Source: Croceibacterium_A sp035626815
GTDB lineage: Bacteria; Pseudomonadota; Alphaproteobacteria; Sphingomonadales; Sphingomonadaceae
Length of the DNA: 64,000 nucleotides
Assembly: GCA_035626815.1 (NCBI GenBank)
Contig: DASPMY010000013.1
Location: 47,316 to 111,315 of the forward strand
Direction of reading: 5' to 3'
Shown: positions 8,890-17,381 of the stretch, in pieces
How positions within the stretch are numbered: the first letter of the stretch is position 1
Layout of the letters: each line of letters begins with the position of its first letter
The notes under the pieces: model-generated
The model's database searches: none
What the model was told of the DNA's origin: nothing
The model's input: the letters and a program-made list of their open reading frames with translations, nothing else
Program-made: the position numbers and the translations under genes

Positions 8890-9488
8890 GCGCGCGCCTC
8901 CCGGCGTTGGCCGGGCGAGCCCGCTGTCGGCGAAGCGGGTACGTGTTCTTGCCAGGCGAGCGGCCCGGATCCGGCTACCGCGGATGGGGCCGCATCCGAG
9001 GGCGGCTCAGCTGCCTTGCGAGAAGGCCCCGTCGTCGACGACCGGAGTGGGACCGAATTCGGCTTCCGCGGCGCCCAGCCGGGTCACCGCCGGTGCGGTC
9101 CAGGTCTTCTTCGAAGCTCGGCCGCGCTCGGCGCTAGCGGCGAGCGCTTCGGATTTGCCCCTGATCATCTAAGTCTCCGCCCAACGTTCGCGGTTGTATT
9201 AGCCCAGTATCGGCGCTTTGCAATCCGCCAATCCACACGCCGCTCGACTATTCGATCTCGCGAGGCGAGACGGCCCGGGGCATCGGCCGTCGGCTGGCGG
9301 GCTATCGCCCCGATCCCCCCGCGGAACGATTTCATCGGTCCGCCGAACGAGCGGATTGCCCGCCGACGAACCCGTCCGGAACTCGCTGTCGGCAAGTTGA
9401 CAATATCTGTGGCAGCCCCCGGTCGCGATGGCTATTGGACTCTCCAAACGGGCGCACTATGCGCCGCCCAGGATTTCAAGGAGCTCCC
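8890..9488. other. Mostly gene-less stretch between hlyD and the aldolase operon
   Basis: About 600 bases hold only the small leftward ORF at 9007-9168. The other open frames here have no family resemblance and no convincing ribosome binding site. The last 10 bases contain the AAGGAGCT Shine-Dalgarno of the aldolase. The promoter for the rightward sugar operon should lie between 9180 and 9480 but I cannot name a -35/-10 pair with confidence. Confidence 0.5.
9007..9168 (-). CDS. Orphan small ORF resembling a RiPP (lasso-type) precursor peptide
   Basis: A 53-codon leftward ORF. Its ATG at 9168 is preceded by GGAGA at 6 nt, the main reason to believe it is translated. The first 20 residues are basic and Ala-rich. 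Then comes KKTWTAPAVTRLGAAEAEFG, which matches the aromatic-x-Pro-x-x-x-x-Leu leader pattern of lasso-type precursors, followed by an acidic, Ser/Gly-ended tail (PTPVVDDGAFSQGS). No asparagine-synthetase-like, protease or PqqD-like gene is adjacent, so if it is a RiPP precursor it is an orphan. It could also be an unrelated small protein. It lies alone in the gap between hlyD and the aldolase operon. Confidence 0.45.
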   Translation of the reverse strand: MIRGKSEALAASAERGRASKKTWTAPAVTRLGAAEAEFGPTPVVDDGAFSQGS

Positions 9489-10367
9489 ATGCCGCTGGTC
9501 AACATGAAGCCCCTGCTTCGCGATGCGATGGAGCAGGGCTACGCGGTCGCCGCGTTCAACCTGGTCGACTACGGCACCACCAAGGCGATGGTCCAGGCCG
9601 CCGAGGAGCTGAACGCCCCGGTTATCTGCCAGACCAGCACCAAGACCATCCAGTACTGGAGCCACAAGGAGATCGTCTCCTGGGTGCGCACGGTCGCCGA
9701 GGATTCGCCGGTCCCGGTCGTGCTGCATCTCGACCACTGCAAGGACCTGGCGATGATCGAGGCTTGCGCCAAGGCGGGCTGGACCTCGATCATGATCGAC
9801 GCCTCCGAGCTGCCGTTCGAGGAGAACCTCGCTGAATCGCTCAAGGTCCGCGAGATCGCCGAGAAATACGGCGTCGGCATGGAGGCGGAGCTCGGGCAGA
9901 TCATGGGGGTCGAGGACGACATGGTGGTCGACGAAGCCGACTCCGTGCTGACCGATCCGGAGGACGCCCGGCGCTTCTGCGACGCGCTCGACCTGTCGGC
10001 GTTCGCCTGCGCGGTCGGCACCGCGCACGGCTTCTACCATGGCGATCCGGTGGTCGACTTCGACCGTATCGAGGCGATCAACCGGCTGACGCGCACGCCG
10101 ATGGCGCTGCACGGCGGCACCGGCCTCAGCGACGAGACCTTCGCCAAGGCCATCGCGCGCGGCAGCGCCAAGATCAACATCTCGACCAACCTCAAGCACG
10201 TCTTCGTGCAGAGCTTCGTCGACTATCACACTGCCAAGCCGACCGACTACGAGCCGCTGCGGCTGATCGACGCGCAGTACCAGGCCTGCAAGGCCATGTT
10301 CGCCGGCTTCATCGAGAAGTTCGGCGGCAAGGGCCGGGCGCCGAGCTTCCTCGCCAAGGCTGCCTGA
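9489..10367 (+). CDS. Class II (zinc) ketose-bisphosphate aldolase
   Basis: A 292-residue class II aldolase of the fructose/tagatose-bisphosphate family. The ATG at 9489 follows AGGAG. Zinc-site and active-site motifs are visible: LHLDHCKD (residues about 80-87), EAELGQIMGVEDD (about 135), CAVGTAHGFY and the LHGGTGL loop. It would split or form a ketose bisphosphate using dihydroxyacetone phosphate. It is the first gene of an operon with a CbbY-like phosphatase and the two dihydroxyacetone-kinase subunits, which points to catabolism of a short-chain ketose rather than housekeeping glycolysis. The substrate is not decidable from sequence. Confidence 0.88.
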   Translation: MPLVNMKPLLRDAMEQGYAVAAFNLVDYGTTKAMVQAAEELNAPVICQTSTKTIQYWSHKEIVSWVRTVAEDSPVPVVLHLDHCKDLAMIEACAKAGWTSIMIDASELPFEENLAESLKVREIAEKYGVGMEAELGQIMGVEDDMVVDEADSVLTDPEDARRFCDALDLSAFACAVGTAHGFYHGDPVVDFDRIEAINRLTRTPMALHGGTGLSDETFAKAIARGSAKINISTNLKHVFVQSFVDYHTAKPTDYEPLRLIDAQYQACKAMFAGFIEKFGGKGRAPSFLAKAA

Positions 10368-10372
10368 GACCG

Positions 10373-11098
10373 ATGATCAAGGCGCTCATTTTCGACTGCG
10401 ACGGCGTGCTGGTCGACACCGAGCGCGACGCGCACCGGGTCGGCTTCAACCGCGCGTTCGCCGAGATGGGAATCGACGCGGAATGGGACGTCGAGCTCTA
10501 CGGCAAGCTGCTGCTGGTAGCCGGCGGCAAGGAGCGGATGCGCGCCTATTTCGACGAGTACGGCTGGCCGCAAGCGACGGACACGCCCGAGGCGAAAGAC
10601 GCGCTGATCGTCGCGCTCCACAAGAGCAAGACGCAGATCACCTCCGAGCTGGTCGCCACGCTGCCGGTGCGGCCCGGCATCCGGCGCATCATCGACGAGG
10701 CGATCGCCGCCGGCGTCAAGCTGGGCGTGTGCACGACCTCGAACCCCAAGTTCATCGACGCCGTGCTCGACCTGCTCGGGCCCGAGCGGAAGGCGGCGTT
10801 CGATTTCGTCCACGCCGGCGATTGCGTCGCCAGGAAGAAGCCGGCGCCCGACATCTACCTGCTCGCGCTCGAGACGCTCGGGCTGCCGGCGAACGAGTGC
10901 ATGGTGGTCGAGGATAGCCGCAACGGCCTGCTCGCCGCGCGCGCGGCCCGGCTGCCGACGCTGATCACCACCAGCACCTACACCGTCGACGAGGATTTCG
11001 CCGGCGCCGTCAAGGTCGTCCCCGAGCTCGGCGACGAGCCCCATGTCAACGTCACGCTCGCCGATCTGGGCGAGCTGGCCGCTGCCACCGCGGCCTGA
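10373..11098 (+). CDS. HAD-IA phosphatase, CbbY-like
   Basis: A 241-residue haloacid-dehalogenase-family hydrolase. Motif I is FDCDGVLVDTERDAHRVGFN at the N-terminus, with the nucleophile and acid/base aspartates D-x-D. Motif II is CTTSN, motif III the KKPAPDIYL lysine, and motif IV VVEDSRNG. The motif I surroundings (TERDAHRVGFNRAF) are very like CbbY, which dephosphorylates the Rubisco inhibitor xylulose-1,5-bisphosphate, yet no Rubisco gene is nearby. In this operon it more likely clears a dead-end sugar phosphate produced by the aldolase or kinase; that is inference. It starts 5 nt after the aldolase. Confidence 0.85.
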   Translation: MIKALIFDCDGVLVDTERDAHRVGFNRAFAEMGIDAEWDVELYGKLLLVAGGKERMRAYFDEYGWPQATDTPEAKDALIVALHKSKTQITSELVATLPVRPGIRRIIDEAIAAGVKLGVCTTSNPKFIDAVLDLLGPERKAAFDFVHAGDCVARKKPAPDIYLLALETLGLPANECMVVEDSRNGLLAARAARLPTLITTSTYTVDEDFAGAVKVVPELGDEPHVNVTLADLGELAAATAA

Positions 11099-11110
11099 GG
11101 AGAGGAAAGA

Positions 11111-11779
11111 ATGGCTGAGATTTCGCAGGCCGACATCGAACGCGCGATCAAGACGACTTGCAGCACGGTGCTGCGCAACGAGAAGTACTTCGCCGACCTC
11201 GACGGCCTCGCCGGCGACGGCGACTTCGGCACTTCGCTCGCGACCGGCTTCCGCCAGATCGAGAAGGACTGGGACGAGATTCCCAAGACCGACATCGGCG
11301 CAATGCTGCTCAAGATCTCGATGATCGTCAGCAAGCACGTCGGCGGCAGTTCGGGTCCGATCTGGGGCACCGGGTTCATGAAGGCGGCGATGCTGACCCG
11401 CGGCAAGACCGCGATCACGCTCGACGATCTCGCCGGCATGCTCGGTTCGGCGATCGAGGGCATCCAGGCCCGCGGCGGCGCCAAGCTCGGCGACAAGACG
11501 CTGCTCGACGCGCTGATCCCGGTGCACGAGAAGCTGCAGGCGGCGAGCGGCGACAAGGCCGCTGCCCTCAAGGAAGCGGCCCAGGCCGCCGACACCGCGA
11601 TCGACGAGACCCGCACGCTGGTCGCCCATCGCGGGCGCGCCAGCCAGGTCGGCGAGCGCAGCGCCAACACGCCCGACCCGGGCATCGTCGCCATCGCCAC
11701 GATCCTGCAGGACTGGTGCAAGGAATACGGAGTGGAGCGCACGCCCGTCGCCGCCGAGCTCGCCAAAGCCACCGCTTAA
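11111..11779 (+). CDS. dhaL: Dihydroxyacetone kinase subunit DhaL (nucleotide-binding)
   Basis: A 222-residue DhaL-type subunit. Magnesium-binding aspartates sit in LDGLAGDGDFG (residues about 30-40). GGSSGPIWGTGFM, GGAKLGDKTLLDAL and the C-terminal GRASQVGERS...DPG block are characteristic. The ribosome binding site GAGGAGAGGAAAGA precedes the ATG. DhaL carries ADP/ATP and transfers phosphate to the ketose held by DhaK, encoded next. No PTS partner DhaM is present in the window, so this may be an ATP-using enzyme or may rely on a DhaM elsewhere. Confidence 0.9.
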   Translation: MAEISQADIERAIKTTCSTVLRNEKYFADLDGLAGDGDFGTSLATGFRQIEKDWDEIPKTDIGAMLLKISMIVSKHVGGSSGPIWGTGFMKAAMLTRGKTAITLDDLAGMLGSAIEGIQARGGAKLGDKTLLDALIPVHEKLQAASGDKAAALKEAAQAADTAIDETRTLVAHRGRASQVGERSANTPDPGIVAIATILQDWCKEYGVERTPVAAELAKATA

Positions 11780-11806
11780 TCAAACGATCCACGGAGAGGA
11801 AAACCC

Positions 11807-12802
11807 ATGAAGAAGTTCGTCAACGATCCCGCCGCTTTCGTGCCCGAGTTCATGAAGGGCATCCAGATGGCCAACCCCGACCTGCTCGACTTCAACGCCG
11901 AGTTCCAGATGATCACCCGCAAGAGCGGCCCAGACAACGCGAAGGTCTCGGTCGTGCAGGGGTCGGGCAGCGGCCACGAGCCGGCGCACGTCATGGCGGT
12001 CGGCCCGGGCATGCTGACCGGCGCCTGCCAGGGCGCGGTGTTCGCCGCCCCGGCGGTCGATTCGTGCTACGAGACGATCAAGGCCTGCAACTCCGACGCC
12101 GGCGTGCTGGTGCTGGTCAACAACTACCAGGGCGACCGCATGGCCTGGGACATGGCGACCGAGATGGCCCAGGCCGAGGGCATCAACGTGCGCCAGTTCT
12201 GGATCAACGACGACGTCGCGGTCGAGGACAGCCTCTATACCGTCGGCCGCCGCGGCGTGGCCGGCAACTTTTTCGTCATCAAGTGCTGCGGCGCCGCCGC
12301 CGAGCAGGGCAAGAGCCTCGACGAGGTCGAGGCGATCGCCGACAAGGTCAACAAGAACGTCCGCACGATGGGCGTGGCGCTGACGAGTTGCATCCCGCCG
12401 GCCAAGGGCACGCCGATCTTCGACATCGGCGACGACGAGATGGAAGTCGGCGTGGGCATCCACGGCGAGCCGGGCCGTCGCCGCGAGAAGATCAAGAGCG
12501 CCGACGAGATCACCGAGGAGCTGTTCGAGGCGGTCGCCAAGGACGTGCCGTTCAACTCGGGCGACCGCGTCGCGATCATGGTCAACGGCCTCGGCGGCAC
12601 GCCGATTACCGAGCTCTACGTGATCTACGCCAAGGCCCACGAGCTGGCCGAGAAGGCCGGGTTCACCGTGGTCCGCAACTATGTCGGCGAATATTGCACG
12701 TCGCTCGAGATGGCCGGCGCCTCGCTCACCATCCTGCGCCTCGACGCCGAGCTCGAAGCCCTGCTCGACGCCCCGGCCGAAAGCGCCGCGCGGATTTTCT
12801 GA
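11807..12802 (+). CDS. dhaK: Dihydroxyacetone kinase subunit DhaK (ketose-binding)
   Basis: A 331-residue DhaK-type subunit. The substrate is bound covalently as a hemiaminal through a histidine; the matching residue is His219 in GIHGEPG. The GSGSGHEPAH loop (residues about 50-60) and NNYQGD are also present. The ATG has a GGAGAGGAAAA ribosome binding site. The order dhaL-dhaK without dhaM differs from the PTS-linked E. coli arrangement. Together with the aldolase and HAD phosphatase it suggests ketotriose or ketotetrose use. A strong terminator follows. Confidence 0.9.
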   Translation: MKKFVNDPAAFVPEFMKGIQMANPDLLDFNAEFQMITRKSGPDNAKVSVVQGSGSGHEPAHVMAVGPGMLTGACQGAVFAAPAVDSCYETIKACNSDAGVLVLVNNYQGDRMAWDMATEMAQAEGINVRQFWINDDVAVEDSLYTVGRRGVAGNFFVIKCCGAAAEQGKSLDEVEAIADKVNKNVRTMGVALTSCIPPAKGTPIFDIGDDEMEVGVGIHGEPGRRREKIKSADEITEELFEAVAKDVPFNSGDRVAIMVNGLGGTPITELYVIYAKAHELAEKAGFTVVRNYVGEYCTSLEMAGASLTILRLDAELEALLDAPAESAARIF

Positions 12803-12825
12803 CTTAGTCGATCAGGCGAACGATG

Positions 12826-12856
12826 CGCCCGGTTCCGCAAGGAGCCGGGCGTTTTC
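12826..12856 (+). terminator. Rho-independent terminator after dhaK
   Basis: An 11-bp stem (CGCCCGGTTCC against GGAGCCGGGCG, one T-G wobble) closes a GCAA loop and is followed by TTTT. It lies 24 nt after the dhaK stop and closes the aldolase-kinase operon. Confidence 0.85.
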
Positions 12857-12912
12857 GTTGACGCAACAAGAAAGGCGGCGGCACCGAAGTGCCGCCGCCA
12901 GTGGGAGCGAAG

Positions 12913-13263
12913 TCAGTCCTGCGAACGGCGAGCCGAAACCGCCTGACCGATGGCGATCGTGGCGTTGGCCAGGACGCGAACCGAGCCGCCGAGTACTTCG
13001 TTGAGCTGCGGCTGGGTCGCCGCCCAAGTGTCGGTACGGCATTCGGCGACCTGGTTCGCGGAATGGATGTTACGCACGTCGGCTTTCCCGCAGACCTGTT
13101 CGACGGCATCCGACACGCGCTGGCGCAGCGCCGCGCGGCCAGCCGAATTGGTGAGGTCGAGGTCGGCATACGATACGTAGCGCGTGGCTTCGGCCGCAGC
13201 CGGGGTGGCGATGACGGCCAGCGAGAGCGCGGTCAGGGCGGAGGTGATGACGATGTTACGCAT
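12913..13263 (-). CDS. UrcA family protein
   Basis: A 116-residue secreted protein. The ATG at 13263 has an AAAGGA ribosome binding site and starts a Sec signal (NIVITSALTALSLAVIATPA). The mature part shows the UrcA pattern: YVSYADLDLTNSAGRAALRQ, then DAVEQVCG and a second cysteine in VAECRTDTW, with the two cysteines probably disulphide-bonded. UrcA proteins are common in sphingomonads and have no established role. It is divergent from a winged-helix regulator, which may control it. Confidence 0.85.
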   Translation of the reverse strand: MRNIVITSALTALSLAVIATPAAAEATRYVSYADLDLTNSAGRAALRQRVSDAVEQVCGKADVRNIHSANQVAECRTDTWAATQPQLNEVLGGSVRVLANATIAIGQAVSARRSQD

Positions 13264-13585
13264 GATGATCAATCCTTTGCTCGAGTATCCAAATGACGGC
13301 CGGGGCCGCCGGTGATCCTCGGGAGCAAGTTCGAAAAGGAACCCTCTCCGTCGGCCCATCCGTTCTGCGCCGGATCGAGCCACGGCACTTTGGCGGTTCG
13401 GTGAAGCTTCGCTGAAGCTTTCGTGAAACCTGTTGGTCAGCTTAAGAACAGGCCAAAATCGCGCATTCCCGCGACTGGCCGCCATTGCGCAAACCGTCTC
13501 CAGCATTTGGCAGCGCGGAGTCGCCAGCGCAGTTCTTCTTGCCGGTTTGTGGTATTGTGGGTCAGGGGCAGCGGGGGCGAAAGCC
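13264..13585. other. Divergent control region between urcA and the winged-helix regulator
   Basis: About 320 bases without a supported gene. It must hold the promoters of both genes. The most conspicuous feature is the set of phased direct repeats at 13402-13434. A reading frame that continues the regulator upstream to 13433 is open but would add an atypical N-terminus before the winged helix. Confidence 0.5.
13402..13434 (+). promoter_or_regulatory. Three direct repeats of 11-bp period (possible OmpR-type operator)
   Basis: TGAAGCTTCGC, TGAAGCTTTCG and TGAAACCTGTT follow each other without gaps. An 11-bp period places the same bases on the same helix face, which is how tandem OmpR/PhoB-type winged helices bind. 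The gene just downstream encodes such a domain. Confidence 0.45.
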
Positions 13586-15505
13586 TTGGACGAGGTTAGG
13601 CTAGGATCGAGAACTCTGCAGCCGGGGCGGCAGCTGCTGGCCGGCGGGCGGCGCGAGCCGCTCGGCAAGCGCGCGCTCGACATCCTCTCCATGCTCGCCG
13701 AAGCGCGCGGCGAGATCGTCACCAAGGACGAGCTGCTCGACGCGGTCTGGCCGGGCGTGACGGTCGAGGAGAATGCGCTCCAGGTGCACATCGTTGCGCT
13801 GCGCAAAGCGCTTGGGCCCGAGGCCGACCGGCTGAAGACGATTCGCAGCGTCGGTTACCAGCTGGACATCGATATGCAGTTGGAGCCCGCGGCCGACAGG
13901 GCCGCGGTTACACCTGTGCCAGTCATCGGGCCGGCGCGGCTGGACCAGGCCCGGACCGCGGCGATGGCAAACCCACGGGGGTTGAACGTTGCAGCGATGT
14001 GGGCGAGCGCGCGTCGCCATCGCTGGGCGATCGGCTTGATGGCGCTGCTCGTCGTGCTTGCAGGTGCCTGGACGCAATTTGGCGATGACGTCGGTCTCCG
14101 CCAGCAGGAACGCATTCCGGTGGTGGTGCGGGCTCTCGCTGCGAGCGGCAAAGCCGACCGCACCGAAGCGGCGTTGGCCGGCGGTATTACTGACGAACTG
14201 ATCGTCCGGCTGCGCAGGTTGCCCGAACTCCGGATCGCCACCGCCGAGGCCGATGGACGTGTGCCTGCTGACAGCTTCAAGCGCGCCTATATCGTCGATG
14301 GCAGCATTCGCAGCAGCGGCGACCGGTTGCGGGTGACCGCGCGCCTGTCCGATGCCGATGGCGAGATCCTCTGGTCGGAGACCTTCGACCGGGGCATCGC
14401 GGATCTGTTCGAGGTGCAGGAGGCGATCGCCGCGTCGATTTCCGATGCCCTTGGTGTGTCGCTGGATGTCGGCGCCAATTCCGCGGCCTACGGCGGCACG
14501 GACAATCCCGAGGCTTTCGCGGCATACCTCGAATACAAGGCCCACGTCTTCGACCAGGACCAGAGCGTGGCGGTGCGCCATCTCGAGCGCGCGCTGGCGC
14601 TCGACCCGGACTACATCAAGGCGCTGGCCGCCTTGTCGACCTCCTTTGGTGTCCAGTCGAACCTAGCCGCCACGAGGGAACGGGCGCTCGCCTTGTTGGC
14701 GAAGATGGATAACAGCACGGCGCGTGCTCTGGCGGCGGATCCCGATTTGTGGATCGGCCACGCGGCCCGCGGAAATTACTACAATGAGCGGAAGGACTAC
14801 GCGGCCGCAGCAGCTAGCTTCCGGCGCGTCGAGGAACTCGACCAGGGCATAGACCCCGAATTACGAAATTTTCTTGCCAGCTATGCGCTGCTTAACGGGC
14901 GAGCTCGGGAAGCTCTTTCGCTTCTCGACTCGAACGAGGCAATCGATCCCATCACGCGTAATGACCCCATTAGAGTCTGGGCCCTTGCGAGTCTGGGCCG
15001 TCATGAGGAAGCGATCGAGCTGTTTGAGAAGTTATCCGCCAACGATCCAATCAGCGCCCAGCAATACGCCCGCTACGTGGTCATGGGACACCTGCAGCTG
15101 GGTCACAAAGCAAAAGCGATCCAATTCGCAGAGCACCATGATGTGGCGATGGATAGGTTCGACGCTCACGACGAGGGTCTGACGGCGATGTCCAGGCAGG
15201 AGCTGAGACAATGGGCCACAAGGCGTTTTGGCGAAGGCGGCAAGGTCCAGATCGTTGGCGCCGCGCAAGACGCGAGCCTCGATGGACATCCCAAGCTCGC
15301 GCTAGACCTCTTGCGCCTGGCCTTGGAAAAACCCGGCGGCTACGGGATCAACTCTCTCTGGTTTCCCACGATGGCGAATGCGCGCAGGACGGCCGGCTTC
15401 GAGAAGTTCGTAACCGACCTCGGGTTGGTCAGGTTCTGGCGCGAGAGCGGCCAGTGGCCGGACGCCTGCCGACCGGTTTCAGCCACCGACTTCACCTGCA
15501 ACTGA
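13586..15505 (+). CDS. Membrane-anchored winged-helix regulator with TPR-like sensor domain
   Basis: A CadC-like one-component regulator of about 639 residues. The start given is a TTG preceded by a GGGGGCGAAA stretch; the same frame is open up to GTG 13433, but extension would put about 50 odd residues in front of the DNA-binding domain. An OmpR-type winged helix comes first (LGKRALDILSMLAEARGE through VHIVALRKALG), then a membrane helix (WAIGLMALLVVLAGAW), a periplasmic adenylate-cyclase-associated-like region, and TPR-type helices. The last third is visibly AT-richer than the first, hinting at a composite origin. It probably senses an envelope signal and controls urcA or itself. Confidence 0.75.
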   Translation: MDEVRLGSRTLQPGRQLLAGGRREPLGKRALDILSMLAEARGEIVTKDELLDAVWPGVTVEENALQVHIVALRKALGPEADRLKTIRSVGYQLDIDMQLEPAADRAAVTPVPVIGPARLDQARTAAMANPRGLNVAAMWASARRHRWAIGLMALLVVLAGAWTQFGDDVGLRQQERIPVVVRALAASGKADRTEAALAGGITDELIVRLRRLPELRIATAEADGRVPADSFKRAYIVDGSIRSSGDRLRVTARLSDADGEILWSETFDRGIADLFEVQEAIAASISDALGVSLDVGANSAAYGGTDNPEAFAAYLEYKAHVFDQDQSVAVRHLERALALDPDYIKALAALSTSFGVQSNLAATRERALALLAKMDNSTARALAADPDLWIGHAARGNYYNERKDYAAAAASFRRVEELDQGIDPELRNFLASYALLNGRAREALSLLDSNEAIDPITRNDPIRVWALASLGRHEEAIELFEKLSANDPISAQQYARYVVMGHLQLGHKAKAIQFAEHHDVAMDRFDAHDEGLTAMSRQELRQWATRRFGEGGKVQIVGAAQDASLDGHPKLALDLLRLALEKPGGYGINSLWFPTMANARRTAGFEKFVTDLGLVRFWRESGQWPDACRPVSATDFTCN

Positions 15506-15509
15506 GCGC

Positions 15510-16460
15510 TTACCGCCCCGCGAACCGCGCGCCCTGGATGTCGACGGTCTTCGGGGTCTTGGCGAACAGCTCGCCGAACGGATCGTCGCCGGTCTCCATC
15601 GTATGCGGCTCGGTGCCTTCGCGCACGGTGGTGCGGCGCATGTCGCGCTTGTAGGTGTCGTAGGCGTAGTCGCCGCCGCGGTGCATCGAGCACAAGTTGT
15701 CCCAGATCACCATGTCGCCGACGTGCCAGTCGACGCTGAACACGTATTGCGGCTGGGTGCAGTGCTCGATCAGGTCGCGGATCAGCTTGCGGCCTTCCTC
15801 CTTCGGCATGCCCTCGACGTCCATCGTGTGCGCGGCAATGAACAGCGCCTTGCGGCCCGAGCCCTTGTGGACGTGGACCAGCGGATGCCGCGCCTTGGGC
15901 CGCTCGTCGATCTCGGCCTCGTCGATCTCGGCGCCGGCCAGCTTGCGGCTCCACCACAGTGTGTTGATGCCGACCTTGCCGTCGAGGAAGTCCTTCATGT
16001 CCTGCGGCAGGTCGTCGTAGGCGCTGCGGGTGTCGGCGAACCAGGTCTCGCCGCCCTCGGGCGGCACTGAGTGCGCCAGCAGGATCGAGTAGCTCGTGCG
16101 CTTCTCCATGAAGGCGCTGTCGGTGTGCCACAGTCGGTCACCCTTGCGATACTGGATCGCCGCCTCGTCCCGGGTGATGTCGCCGTCGAGGTTGAGGTTG
16201 GAGGCGTCGAACAGCTCGCGGAACGGCAGCCGATATTTCGCCCCCTCGCGGCGCGGCACGCGCTCGAGGTAGCCGAAGTTGCGGCTGAAATCGACGTGCT
16301 GTTCGTCGTTCATGCCGGTGTCGCGCCACACGGTGACGCCGTAGGAGTCCATCGCGTCGGTGACTTGCCTGACCTCGTCCTCGCTGAGCGGCCGGGTCAG
16401 GTCGAGGCCCGAGCACTCGGCGCCGAAACGCGGCAGGATGGGTTCGACGTGCAGCGGCAT
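15510..16460 (-). CDS. TauD/TfdA-family Fe(II)/2-oxoglutarate dioxygenase
   Basis: A 316-residue alpha-ketoglutarate-dependent dioxygenase. The iron facial triad is visible as H112-x-D114 (WHTDSAF) and His260 (SMHRGG), and the 2-oxoglutarate Arg lies in the following KRDMRRTTV. The ATG at 16460 is preceded by GGAGAGTG; an alternative GTG lies one codon upstream. The family hydroxylates taurine, 2,4-D and many carboxylates or sulfonates, and the exact substrate cannot be told. The nearest neighbour upstream on the same strand is a MaoC-like hydratase 31 nt away, so both may act in one degradation route. Confidence 0.88.
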   Translation of the reverse strand: MPLHVEPILPRFGAECSGLDLTRPLSEDEVRQVTDAMDSYGVTVWRDTGMNDEQHVDFSRNFGYLERVPRREGAKYRLPFRELFDASNLNLDGDITRDEAAIQYRKGDRLWHTDSAFMEKRTSYSILLAHSVPPEGGETWFADTRSAYDDLPQDMKDFLDGKVGINTLWWSRKLAGAEIDEAEIDERPKARHPLVHVHKGSGRKALFIAAHTMDVEGMPKEEGRKLIRDLIEHCTQPQYVFSVDWHVGDMVIWDNLCSMHRGGDYAYDTYKRDMRRTTVREGTEPHTMETGDDPFGELFAKTPKTVDIQGARFAGR

Positions 16461-16491
16461 CACACTCTCCAGTTGGTCAGGCGGTCAGGCG

Positions 16492-16946
16492 CTAGCCGCG
16501 GGGCGCTTGCGCTGCAACGATGCGCGCTTGCACTGGGCGACCAGCTCGCCGGCCTGGTTGTAGGCCCGATGGGCGAAGGTGACGATCCCCTGGTCGGGCC
16601 GCGACCGCGATTCCCGAACGTCGAGCACCTCGGTTTCGATCCGCAAGGTGTCGCCGACGAAGATCGGCCTGGGAAAGCGCACCTCGTCCCAACCGAGGTT
16701 GGCGACCGCGGTGCCCTGGGTGGTGTCGTTGACCGAGATCCCCACCATCAGCCCCAGCGTGAAGCACGAGTTGACCAGGATCCGGCCGTACTCGGTGCCC
16801 TTCATGTACTCGGCGTCGAGATGCAGCGGCGCGGGATTGTGCGTCAGCGCGCTCATCAGCAAGTTGTCGGTCTCGGTCACCGTGCGGCGGAGCGGGTGAT
16901 CGAACACCCGGCCCACCGCGAATTCCTCGAACCACAAGCCGGCCAT
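16492..16946 (-). CDS. MaoC-like acyl-CoA hydratase
   Basis: A 150-residue hot-dog-fold protein of the MaoC dehydratase family; the C-terminal stop may be read at 16485-16494 depending on frame bookkeeping, and the reading frame ends LQRKRPAASA. It shows an N-terminal FEEFAVGRVFDHPLRRTVTE, a hydratase-like loop with THNPAPLHLDAEYM (catalytic Asp/His type), and GDTLRIETEVLDVRES. These enzymes hydrate enoyl-CoAs such as mesaconyl-CoA. It likely shares a transcript with the TauD-like gene downstream. Confidence 0.8.
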
Positions 16947-17051
16947 CGCATCCCTCGCCCATTGCCCGGACGGTCTCTAGCGCCGGGCGCCGCGCGAGGA
17001 AAGGAATGGCCGCCCGGCCGTTGTCGGGCAAGACAGCGATGGAGGTTCCGC

Positions 17052-17342
17052 GTGAAGACCATGGCCCTGCCCGCGCTGGCGCTGGCGCTGGCCGCCTGCG
17101 CCACCGTGCCCGCCGAGGGCGAGGAACGCCCGGCGGGCGACACCTGCCGTGCCGAGCCCGGGCAGAGCTTCGTCGGCCAGCGCGCCACCGCCGAAAGCGG
17201 CGCGGCGATCATGGCGGCGACCGGTTCGACGCGCATCCGCTGGGTGCCGCCGCGCACCGCGGTGACGATGGAATACGCGTTCGGGCGCGTGACCGTGAGC
17301 TACGACGACGACTACCGCATCACCGCGGTAAGCTGTAGCTAG
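17052..17342 (+). CDS. I78-family peptidase inhibitor lipoprotein
   Basis: A 96-residue protein starting at GTG with GGAGG 6 nt upstream. The signal MALPALALALAAC ends in an LAAC-type lipobox, so it is predicted to be a lipoprotein. The mature domain has the I78 pattern: C-x-A-E-P-G-Q-S-FVGQ, IRWVPPRTAVTMEY and a terminal ITAVSC. The two cysteines bracket the domain. I78 proteins inhibit serine proteases; a periplasmic protective role is likely. It is monocistronic or reads into ridA 39 nt later. Confidence 0.82.
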   Translation: MKTMALPALALALAACATVPAEGEERPAGDTCRAEPGQSFVGQRATAESGAAIMAATGSTRIRWVPPRTAVTMEYAFGRVTVSYDDDYRITAVSCS

Positions 17343-17381
17343 GGGCAAACGGGAGGGGACCTGGCATGAGCACATCGCACC

